Assembly: GCA_016800925.1 (NCBI GenBank)
Contig: JABCPU010000098.1
Coordinates: 1-64,000, forward strand
Direction of reading: 5' to 3'
DNA length: 64,000 nt
Source of the DNA: Suillus spraguei
Taxonomy: Eukaryota; Basidiomycota; Agaricomycetes; Boletales; Suillaceae
Of the stretch, positions 45,260 to 56,199 are shown one piece after another (within the stretch, counting starts at the first letter, position 1; each line of letters opens with the position of its first letter). Both the position numbers and the translations under genes were made by a program. Below the pieces are notes generated by a model that was not told where the DNA came from, ran no database searches, and saw only the letters and a program-made list of their open reading frames with translations.

Positions 45260-46099
45260 TCATCTATCTTCACTACACGACACCTCCACCGACTCGATGC
45301 CGATGCAGTACTCTCCCAGCTCTGTGTCATGGAGCGGCTCTGGCGTAGACGCTCGGTCTGATGCTTCGGAGCCGCTTGCAGCGTCGTCGCGTTTTCTACT
45401 AGGCGACGGCATGGCAATGGTGAAGGCCATCACGACAGACAAGCCCTTTATCCGACTCAGCGATGGAACCCCTGACCCTAGTCGTTCAGACATGTCATCA
45501 AGTTCATACGCCCGTGGCTCAGGCTCGGGCTGAGGTAAAGGACTCCGAGTCGTAGATCCGAAATACCGTCTAGAAGCAGACACACAAGTCATCGCAAAAG
45601 ATGAACGGGGTGGATTTTGTAGTGGCTCGACGGCTCTCGAAACCGGCCGAGGAGGCTCTTCCGTCGGATAGTGCAGCGTGGCACAAAAAGGCTACCCACC
45701 AGTGAGCCAATAGCGGATGAGCGTTATGTTCGACACCGACTGCGGAGCTTGACGCACCGTTATACTTTCCCATTTTAAATCGATCGTCACCTCCTCTTCT
45801 CTTCTCGTCCACATATTCCAAAGCGCGGGTTTCTCTCCTAATGTAATTGGTTTCCTGCCTGGGCGAGCCCAAGCTGGCCGCATGGCAGGTTGGACCATGA
45901 CTCTCTCTCTATGCATCTTTCTCCATGCAAACAAAACAGCCATGGTCGCCATAGACAGCCCGATCACCATAAACGCGACTACCAGCGTTGGCGATCCGTT
46001 TGTGTCGAATATATTATTCATCATTTGATTATTGTTGTCAGAAATGCTGGTGTTGGAATGTTGTGGGGACGTGCTTGTTTGACTACTCGTTGAGGCCAT
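45260..46099 (-). CDS. single-pass membrane protein of a basidiomycete family (paralogue B)
   Basis: Two exons (46099-45758, 45691-45260) give 257 aa with consistent phases. The layout parallels paralogue A: Ser/Thr/Asn-rich N-terminus (MASTSSQTSTSPQHSNTSIS), one membrane helix (TLVVAFMVIGLSMATMAVLF, about residues 38-57), a basic stretch WRKMHRERV, then KPALWNMWTRRE and later VVMAFTIAMPSPS. The C-terminal end is acidic. The shared P-LW--W and IAMP motifs make common descent likely, although overall identity is low. The function is unknown. Confidence 0.7.
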
Positions 46100-46553
46100 A
46101 AGGCCGACTTCGCATAGCGCGAGTCTGTCAGTTAGATAAGTGGGGAACTGCACGCAGCCTTGAGGCGGGATTAGATATGATTTGCTCAAGATATACTATA
46201 GGCCCAGTTATATAAGGATCTACACACATGCATCCCACCTTGGCCTCCACTGCCTCGGTGATGATGGTCTCACAGGTGGAGGACGAGACAGGGAACGAGG
46301 GTGCAGAAGGGGGGTCCGTGATATATATGTACTCCATTCCGATGTATCAGGGTCAGAGTGGTCTGACAAAATAAGAATAACCTAATCAGCCCATGAGAGC
46401 CCATAGCAATCACTGAAAGTGTATCGTGGAAGAAATCCAATTACAGCTGCAGTTGGACGGTATTGTACAAGGAAACAACAGAACAACGACAAACAAAGAG
46501 ACGCGGATAAACTCTCAAAACAGGCAAAGAGAGCGTGAATACCCTTGCTTTCA

Positions 46554-48464
46554 TCACTCCCGACGCTTGATTCCCACCCAGCATTCCACGGGCTTTCGCA
46601 GAAAGCCTTCCCGCGTTTCAAACTAGGTCACTGAAGTTAGTTCGTGTGAGATAGCCGGCATGGAAGGAACACACCGATTTATCCGGTTCAGCCAAGACGA
46701 ATTGGTAGCGCCGGAGAATAGAGGAGATGATAATTAATAGCTCCATAGACGCAAGGTTGCGTCCCACACATGCTCTGAGGGTTAGGCGGTCAACATCAGC
46801 AGGTCAGTGATCGCGTGGCATTAAACATCATGTACCTGGGCCCATAGGAAAACGGATTGAAGGCTTTTTGCATAGTGGCGCTATCACGCTCGGACCACCT
46901 CTCTGGACGGAACACATCCGCATCTTCTCCCCACACCTTGGTGTTCCTATGGATCGTGTAACTTGGAACGCTCAAAACAGTGCCCTGTGGGAAATGAATG
47001 CCTTGGATGGTCAAACCGCCTTCGGAAACTATACGAGGAAGACCCATGGAAGATGTCGAATGAACACGCAAGGCTTCATTGATAACAGCTTCCAGATAAG
47101 GTAGATGTTTGACTTGTTCGTAAGTCGAAACGTATTCATCCTCACTGCCGAGGGCGTCATCAAGCTCTTTCTGGAGCTTGTGCTGTACATGAGGATTGGC
47201 GGCAAGGTAATATGTAATAGCACACGACGAGCTGAGATGAATGAAGATGATGATCGACCACGATTAACTAGAAGGACTTACTTGGAAGTAGTATCAGAAC
47301 CGGCAATAAGCTGCGTGAGAGCCTCTGCGGTGAGTTCTTCTCTGCCCATGGGATTTCCCTCATCATCGCGTCCCTCTTGCAGCTTACTCAAGAGATCTAT
47401 GCGGTCCGTTGGAGTGGTTAAACGTTTTGCAACAGCAGCGATTGCGAGACCAGCCAAATTATTGACAGCTATTCCACCTTTACGGTACCAGGGAAGCAGA
47501 CGAGCCCAGGGTCGCCACGTGGGAGGTAGAACACCCATAGAGGCCGAGAACTCTCCACGATCGTTAAGAATCTGAACTGCAGGAATATCGATGTATGCAC
47601 ATTCATTCTGTGACCCGTAGGAGTTCATGACATCTTTCTGTGAAACAGCAACAGGTGCGGAATCCTTGGCGTTCAGGATCATTCCGAACGGCGATCCGAA
47701 TGCCAAATCACCGATAATATCGAAAGCGAGATAGTTGTACCCTGAGGGACACAAGTGAGCACTACTTGAAATTGAAACAGGGCAATTACATACATGGAAG
47801 ACAATCAAGCCATAAGCGGTCACCCCTACCAAACCAACCACCTTCTCCATCGGAACCAGATTGGTTTTTGAGGGCCTGGTCGAATAGCCGGTCCCACTGG
47901 TTCATGAACTGGCCAACATAGAGACGGACAGAAGGCTCGAACTCCAGTACACTCTTCTGTGAAAAGACGTGAGAGACGATCTTGCGCTTACGAGTATGGT
48001 CGGCGCGGTCCCTGGTATTGAACAAGCCACGGTGAATGGAGACGAAGGCGTCATAAAAGTTGGCTTTCAGGCTGCCATTGCCATGAGCATATACAATTTG
48101 AAGGGCGTCCGGATCGGCAATAGAAACGTGATTTGGTGCAAGACGGACGAAGGTTCCTATGGGTAGGAAGATGAACCAAAGGTCATTTGGGCTCAAGTGG
48201 GCATGACATACCGTATTTGTTATGCAGGCTATGTACGACGTCCGAGCGATGGCCTTGACTTGCTACCCAACCTAGCCAGATATCTGAAAAGCGGGCGAGG
48301 AATGGACCTTGTATACTACGTTGGTTGTAAGGATCCCTTAGATAAGGAATTATATGGGCCAACAAGATGGGTATTGGTATTAGCAGGAGAGCTGAAAGGT
48401 AGCTGAGGTCTTCAAATTGACGGGGCAGGAGGGATTTGACAGCGTCAAGTAGACCGGATGACAT
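46554..48464 (-). CDS. cytochrome P450, CYP53-like (benzoate 4-monooxygenase type)
   Basis: Six exons (48464-48212, 48156-47794, 47741-47282, 47231-46836, 46774-46675, 46622-46554) give 546 aa with consistent phases. The N-terminal membrane anchor is ALLLIPIPILLAHIIPYL. Motifs are the I-helix LIAGSDTTSNS, the K-helix EALR, the PERF-like FRPERWSERD and the haem-binding FSYGPRACVGRNLASMEL with its Cys ligand. It ends TREGFLRKPVECWVGIKRR. The heme region and NYLAFDIIGDLAFGSPFGM resemble fungal CYP53 enzymes, which hydroxylate benzoate at position 4. The substrate is inferred from family resemblance only. It would need a cytochrome P450 reductase, which is not in this window. Confidence 0.9.
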
Positions 48465-49867
48465 TTCTGACTGCAAGCCTAGCAAGTTGAACGAGTGATG
48501 GGGAGACGTTGGGAAACGAATAAGGGACCCTATTTACACAATGTCCTGAATCTTTTATATCATATTCATATTCCACGTGCCAACTCGTCAGGTGTCGGTA
48601 GACCGTGCTCCAGCGCTTGTTGCTATCTGCCAACACCTTAAGACCCTAAGTACTACCAGTTCACTACGTTACAAACATATGGTGACGGCGAGTATGTACT
48701 GATAGCACGTAGCTACTCATCGTTCAGCTCGCATCATTCTCTGTTCCTCATTGATCCCGATATCATTTGATCATTCCATATGACACTATCGGAACAACAA
48801 GTTGAAGTACTAATAATAACGCCCTCCAGCTCCGACTCACGGTCCTATTCTTTCTTTCCAGGCAATCCACTACGTTGCCCAGTTTTACTCTGCGGTATAC
48901 CGTGACACGTTTTAAACATCAGAACTCATATCGAGTATCTTACCGATATCCAGCTTCTCTTCGGACAGTCCGCATATCTGGATCTTCGGGATCGGCAGCA
49001 TCATGAACACTGTCTCGCTTCTTCATTCTGCCGAGAATGTATGACCCAGTGCACTGAGCACAATGATCCTACAATCACTGTTGCAAAATCCCGAGCATAA
49101 TCCTTGTAGTTGAAATGACACAGACAGTATGACCGTGCACAATCTGTTGTCGATATTAATGATTCAAGACTGTAGGAGCTATCATCAGCAAAAAAAACTC
49201 CAGACAATGACGAACTGCACACTGCAAATGAACTCAAGAGACCTCCCAAATACCCAAAATACTTGCACATCAACACAGTGGAGCTTCCATCATCGCTACG
49301 TGAGCGACCAACAGAACGAGACGAGGGACTAGTAGCCACAACACAACAAATTCTTGTCGAGCGAGAAGTCTTTGAAAAACAAATAGCGCCAAATAATACA
49401 AACGGTCCGAGATGTACTGATTATTCAAGTTGATCCTGGGATTCCTGTGCGAACTTATCTGCATCAAGGTCAATGGTGATGTACGTCCTACCAGAAGAAG
49501 ATAGTTCTATTGCAGGGACGCAATTGGCTTCCACGATGGTCAGATCTACTGCTCGACAACAATCTTGTTTTTACCTCGTTTATCTAGCCCAGATCACAAG
49601 CTGTGCGCCAGACAGTGTCCAATTCGATGTTGAGTTAGGTCAAACGTCGCAATGTTCGTGATATCACTTGAATGTGCTTCTATAGCCGCCCGTCCCACGT
49701 CGTGTAAGAACACGCCTAAGTGTGGCGTACTTCGAAGACGCCCCTGCCCAGTATAGGTGAGATTCAGGCGTTTTATGATCGTGCTTGCAGGAAAACGCTC
49801 AGTGTGATTTCTCTCTCACCCTTCTCTCCCGCATACCAACATTTTTTCACCAAGCGTGTCATTCTCC
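48465..49867. other. intergenic region, no supported gene
   Basis: A 112-codon open frame on the minus strand (49001-49339) begins with GTG rather than ATG and has no recognised domain. It is not called a gene. Nothing else is supported. Confidence 0.45.
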
Positions 49868-51653
49868 ATGATTCATTCTCCCTCATTTGTGGCACTGTCT
49901 TTGGTCTTGTCAGGCTATGCTCAAAGTCCTACTTATTCGGCAACTTATTTGCCTTCAAACGCCCCCTACCAGAGCGAGCAGGGGCAGACAGGCTACAACA
50001 ATTGCACCACTGGCTACAGTCAGACGTCGGAGTGCCAGAATGCTTATAGTGCGCCACTAATCGCTGACAAGCATCGTTAACCCTGACTTAGCATGTCGAC
50101 AGTCAACACTGTCCAGGATTGGTGTATCTGGGGGCCTCCTCAGCCAGGTCCTGACTCTGTCATCGGGAACACCGAGGTACATGCCTTCGCTTGTTTGCTC
50201 AGTGACTGCGAAGAAATAATGTGTAACTCCTGCAGCAAATCGAAGTAGCATGGTGCATGCAGGTGATTTGCCACTATATTTAGTCTCCTAAATGACGTAG
50301 TAATTTTTTCTCAGAGTGGATACGGAACACGATTGATCCCGGACGGCTCGATCACCGGTGCGCACGTCGTGGTTACTCCAGACTACATTCAGGTCACAGG
50401 TAGGTACATTTTATCGTACAGACTAAGCGTCCTCAATCCAACGTACCCAGGCGTTGGAAATTTCACGAACATCAACATTCCTGCCGGCGATGAGGGTGGC
50501 GAGCTTGATCCACACGGTGCAGATGGCAACGGCAACCCTGTCGGTGGCCTCGTGTTCTCTAGCGCATTCGGCGCGTTGGAGCAAATTCACGAGTGGACGG
50601 TAATTTACCGATCGCTCGGACAGACCACCGCAGCATCCTGATTGAGTTCTTTGCGTACCCAGAATTTTATGTCAGCTGATCAGTTCTGCTTCCGCGCTTG
50701 CAAGCCCGCAGTAAATGCACCGACAATGTGCCAGCACATCTATGACCTCATGGGGTGCGACTGGAACATGCCTGCTAATTACTCTCCTGGGGTGTTTGAG
50801 CAGTGCTTGGGTGACTCGGCTGAGGTTAGTGCCAATTTTAGTTTATACAGATTTGTCTAGTTGAACATTTACAAAGCCTATGGGTGTCTATGGGACGTCC
50901 ACGTTTTACCAAGGGATGCCTGTCACACCACCTGCGCATCCAATACCCTCTTCTTCCAGTTGCACGTTCTTTAGCACAATCAGTAACGGCCAGGGAGTTT
51001 TAGCCGGAGGGATCACATCCACGGCCAGCACGCCAGCATCCACTGTGGGTACTCATCACACTTCCTACTATCATCACCACTCGTGCTCCGAGCACAACAG
51101 TAGTGGTTTTTGTACTTCTGCTACGAGTATTACGTTTTCAGATGTGCCGGCGTCTGTGATGCCCACTTCAACTTTACCGAACTTTTCAAGCTCTACGCTT
51201 TCTTCGTCGAGTGCTTACTCATCCTCTCTGCCGAACTCCTCTTTGTTTTTCCCAGCGACTTCTTTGTCTCTTCAAACGTTGTCATTGTCTATGAATTCTT
51301 CATTCTCCCCTTCTTCCTTCTCTTCCACCATGTCTTCCTTCTCTTCCACCATGTCTTCCACCATGTCTACCACCACCGCCGCCGCCTTCTCCACCTCCCC
51401 TTCCTCTTCCGTACCTACCCCTACATCTTCCCCTGCATCACGATCGTCCTCTATATTAAGTGTTCAAAATAGCTCACAGCAATGTCCTGTTTTTGTACAG
51501 GGTGCCTACAAATCTGGATCCCCTTCAGGAGCGAGCGTACCAAAAACGACGGGTTCTTCAGCTGCTCTGCCGACGGTGCCTCCTGTAGGCCTAACTGCCA
51601 TTGTTTCGACAATTGTGATGGGGTTCTCGATGGGCATCACTATGGCTTTTTAG
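49868..51653 (+). CDS. secreted GPI-anchored glycoprotein, macrophage-activating-glycoprotein (MAG)-like
   Basis: Seven exons (49868-50048, 50103-50176, 50236-50262, 50315-50399, 50451-50599, 50663-50824, 50877-51653) give 484 aa with consistent phases. A signal peptide (MIHSPSFVALSLVLSGYAQS) leads a Cys-containing ectodomain with SNAPYQSEQGQTGYNNCTTG, SGYGTRLIPDGSITGAHVVV, GELDPHGADGNGNPVGGLVF and CQHIYDLMGCDWNMPANYSP. A Ser/Thr-rich stalk follows, with a small minisatellite (about 51315-51370). The hydrophobic end (LTAIVSTIVMGFSMGITMAF) fits a GPI attachment signal. Related Agaricomycete proteins carry the label macrophage ("macrofage") activating glycoprotein, given for effects of mushroom extracts. 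The role in the fungus, presumably in the cell wall, is unknown. Confidence 0.78.
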
Positions 51654-51885
51654 AGCATTTGCTTATTGACACTTCACTACGTTGCTGATTGGGAACTTTT
51701 GGACTGGCTATGACAGTTGTGCGGCTCATATTCATCATTCTTTATCATCTTTCACTCCATAATGACGAACCAAAATGCGTGGTCGTTTGAATACATACAT
51801 ACACTTGGTTTTTGTTAGAATACATAGACTTTGTTGTCGTGTGGTACATGGAACTTTCCTTTAAAACTATAGCTGCAGTGAACCT

Positions 51886-53266
51886 TTACAGAGACTCGAT
51901 GTGTGGGACTGGGCCAGCGGCAACAACCCTGGAGGGATTTACCTGCTCTGTGTGAATATGGGTGTGCTAAGGAACCTACAGCACAGCGTACCAGTGTCTG
52001 GGACCAGTAGTAATGCTCTTTGATGTGATCAAACTTGGTGCTCAACTTGAAAGCATCGTTGTTCCAGTACAACTTCCTCATCCAGCTGTACAACATAAGT
52101 CTATCAGGCATCCTACGAAGACATGTGACACCTCACAGATGAATGTTAGGATACCCGTGACGGATGTCGCGCAAGTTGCACTTGAAGTGGCCTACGTATA
52201 CGGGATCAAACCGGATCTGAAACGAAGCACTAAGTTAGAGTAGGATGAGTGCGCCCAAGATCGGACGTACGGTGGTGACGAATAACCTAATATCCGCTTC
52301 GGTGAGGGTGTTGCCTACGAGGTAATCCTTGCCTTTGAGAATCTCTTCGAGTCGGTCGAGAGATTTGAATAGAGGATAAATGGCGCCCTCATACGCGGAC
52401 TGCGATTGTGCAAACCCACATTTGTACACGCCATCTGCAGAACATGACGTCATCAAGACACGCCCCATACCTAGACTCAAACGCACTGTTCACGGTGTCA
52501 TATACCCACTCGTTGATACTATCGATCTCCTGGCGTGTGCCTCAGGATAGATATCAATCGCCGCTTTGTCGGCAGGAAGTAAGTGATTAAATGCGGTATT
52601 GAATATCCGAATGATTTCAGAGCTTTCGTTATTCACAATGGTGTCGAGTTTCTTGTCCCACAGAACCGGGACCGTAAATCTGATCACAATGTAGCAAGTA
52701 ATGGTAAATGAGGGTGGAATAGACATACCTTCCACCATAGTTTGGATCAGCAAGGAAGTAAAGATCTTTGACATGCTGGAAATGTGGGTGTTCTGGATCG
52801 TTATCTGCATCCGCCCAACTCGGATCTGCATTCTTGAACGGCCAGCCTTCCGCGCCCATGTGAGGGGACACTGCAGAAAAAGCTACAAAAGCCGGTATGA
52901 ACTCATGAAGTGTACAAAATTGATGAGGACTGACGGATGAAATCTTCGAGTCCTTTTAGTTTTCGAGTGATAAGAGTTCTGGTGGCCCAAGCTGAGGAAT
53001 GTTCAATCAAAATGAGACCACACGACATCACAATCCTATCACTGACGGCATGAATAAGATACATAGAGATGGTACCTTCCTGTATGTTGACTGAGCTTGT
53101 CAATGATATAGATACACTTTCGTCATTTACCTTTCTCTGGCGTGAATTTGCCGTCGTTCGTAATGAAGTTTCTGAAGCTTGATGCAGCTCTTTTGAAGGT
53201 GCCGTCTGACTCTGTCTTCAATTTGCTGATATCACTCTGGCTCGATGTATCTTTTGTAGAGGTCAT
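51886..53266 (-). CDS. glutathionyl-hydroquinone reductase (Xi-class GST, Ecm4-like), one apparent frameshift
   Basis: Nine exons read from 53266 to 51886. The thioredoxin-like part carries [19 protein letters not shown], whose CPW gives the catalytic Cys, then [16 protein letters not shown]. The helical part has [37 protein letters not shown] and [20 protein letters not shown], and it ends [18 protein letters not shown]. The enzyme reduces glutathionyl-hydroquinones using glutathione, in detoxification of quinones from lignin or other aromatics. Near 52531-52540 one base appears missing between YPEAH and [12 protein letters not shown], breaking the frame. An upstream in-frame ATG at about 53362 (MYGARFFIISHPKPL) could give a mitochondrial-type extension. 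Confidence 0.88.
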
Positions 53267-53653
53267 GGTTCGTATGGGGTAGAGCAGTGATAGTCGTGGG
53301 GAAAAAGGTGCCACAGTCAGGGGTTTGGGATGGCTTATAATAAAAAACCTAGCGCCATACATGGAAAGTCGATTGCACAAGCAGAAAGTAAGCAGCCTCT
53401 ATAGGTGCCTTGGCAAGGAGTTTCAAATCACGGGGGTTTGTCACTGTGACTAAGCTCTGAATTAGCTTGAATTGACTCATCACGTAATCACGTCAACTTC
53501 AAGTACTGAACCTATTAGGTGTAGTTTGGACAGCGACTCCGGGTTCAAAATTCCCGGTTCAAAACTGCACGTGATGACTGCACGTGATGACTGCATGTGT
53601 GATAGAGATAATCAGTAGAGATCAGTCGTACCTACTTGAGTATATAGCCTACA

Positions 53654-54925
53654 ATGAATCTTATTATCGATTGCTGCGCCCACATGGACCTCAAAGCACA
53701 AACACAGCGTCGGAAACACCAAATCATGGTCGTTATAACCATTGCGATCGCTCAAATTGCCTATCTTTACAATCTTCTGTTCTTATCCCACACTGAAAGA
53801 ATTCCATATCACACATCCATCCTCACTGGTCAAGCATGGGTATACGAGCTGATTAGTGGTCATCCAGACCGAATCAAACACAGCTTTGGTGTTGACCTTG
53901 AGGTCTTTGAAGAACTGTTAGAGACTCTTAACCGATATGGATTCGTTCAGTCTTGCAACAGTGTAACTGTTGCAGAGCAACTTGGGATCTTTTTGTATAC
54001 ATGCGTTACAGGACTTTCTTCTCACCATGTTGGAGAGAGATTCCAGCACTCTCCTGACACAATTACAAGGTACATACATTGATCATTCAATACAAGCAGT
54101 GTGCTGACTTTTGCAGATATTTCAAATGCATGCTCATATTCTTTGCGTCACCTCCGTTTTACACCTCAAATGTCCTATTCCTGGACCATGACACCCCCAT
54201 TTCTGCAGCAATCCATGCAGACCCATGGTTCAGGTTCTTTGATGAGTGTATTGGCACCGTTGACGGTACTCACATCTGCGTCTTTGCACCTCTTAAAGAA
54301 CATATCACGCTGCACAACCAAAATGGATTCTTATCACAAAACTGCTTGTTTATATGTGACTTAGATTTTTTTTTACATATTCGCTCACAGGATGGGATGG
54401 ATTGGCTGCTGATGCCACTCTTTGGAATGACACACACTCTCATGACTTGCGCATGGCTCCACACAGGTATCTACTGGCTGATGCAGGTTTTGGTACTTGC
54501 AATGCACTTTTAGTGCCTTACTGGGGCGTGCACTATCACTTGAAAGAGTGGCATCAAGCAAATCTCACATAAGTTTATTTATTCTGCACTTGTTTCAGTA
54601 GGTAGTCATCTGTAGGCCACAATATTCAAAAAAGCTGTTCAATTTGCGCCATGCGGCACTGCACAATGTAGTTGAACGGATCTTTGGTGTTATGAAGCGC
54701 CAATGGCGCATTTTGAGAAGTGCGCCTGAATATAGCATGGAAGTCCAGGCCAAGATCCCAGCAGCGCTATGCGCCATTCATAACTTCATGCGGAGACACA
54801 ATCCTGATACTGATCTCGCCCTTGAGGATGAGTATGATCTTGCGGAGGATGATACTGTAGGATCTGGTACACTTTCTGAAGGACCAGCAGACACTCCTGA
54901 GCGGAGACGAGCAGATGCTCATTGA
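53654..54925 (+). pseudogene. PIF/Harbinger-type transposase (DDE_4), frameshifted
   Basis: The ATG at 53654 opens an N-terminal region with FGVDLEVFEELLETLNRYGF, which is joined by an intron (54070-54116) to YFKCMLIFFASPPFYTSNVL. The catalytic domain has ECIGTVDGTHI (first Asp), then GWDGLAADATLWND in another frame (second Asp), LLADAGFG, and NVVERIFGVMKRQWRIL (Glu). The frame breaks at a run of nine Ts (54366-54374), a typical slippage site. The Harbinger family cuts and pastes DNA into 3-bp targets. I found no clear terminal inverted repeats, so the element ends are unknown. Confidence 0.82.
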
Positions 54926-55557
54926 GAGGCAATCACACTAGTGATGTGGATTGATTATCTTGAGGAATGCACATGAAGGGGACTCCCATTGCCATAGTTG
55001 CAGGTATTACAACAAATTTGTACCAATGCTACATTACAATCATATATTCTGAGTCAACCGATGCCCAGCGTGTCGGCACACCATCATCCTGTGAGTCAAC
55101 TGATGTATGGCGTGGGCTGCGTGGCTCACCACCGCAAAGTACTTGTTTCTCCTCCAACCACTCAGCCCCAGGATCACTTCTTGGACCCGAACCAGGTGGC
55201 ACCCCAACTAGGACCCCGGAACTCGACCACCAAAGCAGCGCGCAACTGCGCACAGGACGCCAAAAGGCGGCCCCAAGAGCCCCAAACAACACAAGCACCC
55301 ATCAATGAGACCCCAAGCATCAAAAAAACACCAACCACCCAAGAAACATGGCCCCGACGAACACACCAAACCCACCAACTGCATCCCAGTCGACAAGAAT
55401 GAACAATCACAAAACAACAGCAAACAAACCTCTACTGTCCATCAGTAAATCTAATGAAGACCACGCGCTAGGAACAGGCATAAGAACGGATGTAAACTCG
55501 ATCAACTCAGCAAGAAAGATTCTTGCTACTCATGGGCTGACACTACTGACGGCAGGC
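54926..55557. other. non-coding region with a strongly strand-asymmetric stretch
   Basis: From about 55170 to 55440 the plus strand is rich in A and C and very poor in T, with long CCCAAG/CAACC-like runs. The complementary strand gives Trp/Gly-rich nonsense ORFs (e.g. 55174-55410 minus). No gene is supported. Confidence 0.5.
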
Positions 55558-56137
55558 TGTTACGAACTGGGGTGGCGTCACCAGCGACAGTGAAAAGACA
55601 CAGACGGTCTGCTGGGAAGTTCTACAATGTCCAGAAGAGGACAAGGTGAAAGTACAAGGAATGTTACAATAGTACGTGCCCCTATTCATTTTCCCTTTGT
55701 TTCTTTACTTGTATAACGTGTCACATGACTTTGCCTTATATGCTCAATGCATCTGTACAACACATGCCTTCCTTATTAGGATATGCAGTTACATTCTCAC
55801 GGTTGCTTGGTCTGTGCGCACATATTGGCCTATTTAAGCACAGTGTACTTGTAGTAAATTCCTTACTTTAATCTTACTGGGTTTTACCTGGAACTTCCTT
55901 CGCTTAGGCCTCCAACCTAAGTCGTCCTTGAATTGTTTCTAAGTCTAAGCACTCCTTAGCCTTAGTCTCCATTCTCGTAAGAACCTCTCGGACTTATCCT
56001 TGAGGCCAGACCCTTGATCGTACTCGGAACGCGTTCCTTGTACTTTCACCTTGTCCTCTTTTGGACATTGTAGAACTTCCCAGCAGACCGTCTGTGTCTT
56101 TTCACTGTCGCTGGTGACACCACCCCAGTTCGTAACA
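55558..56137 (+). repeat. LTR-like unit bounded by 104-bp inverted repeats
   Basis: The unit starts TGTTACGAACTGGGGTGGCG and ends CACCCCAGTTCGTAACA. Bases 55558-55661 are repeated as the reverse complement at 56034-56137 with two mismatches. A TATTTAAG box (about 55829) lies inside, as in an LTR promoter. Ordinary LTRs share only a few inverted terminal bases. No obvious 5-bp target duplication was seen at the left flank. Confidence 0.7.
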
Positions 56138-56199
56138 TTCTGAGGAGTTTGTGAAACTCCATCAAATCACACGACGAAAACTTAAAACACTGTTTTGAG

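Noticed and set aside
49001..49339. 112-codon minus-strand ORF
   Set aside because: It begins with GTG, has Ser-rich composition and no recognisable domain or splice partner.
51110..51472. 120-codon hydrophobic ORF inside the MAG-like gene
   Set aside because: It is the +1-type shadow of the Ser/Thr-rich stalk; codons TCT/TTC/ACC read out of frame give Phe/Leu/His. The real frame has signal peptide, stalk and anchor.
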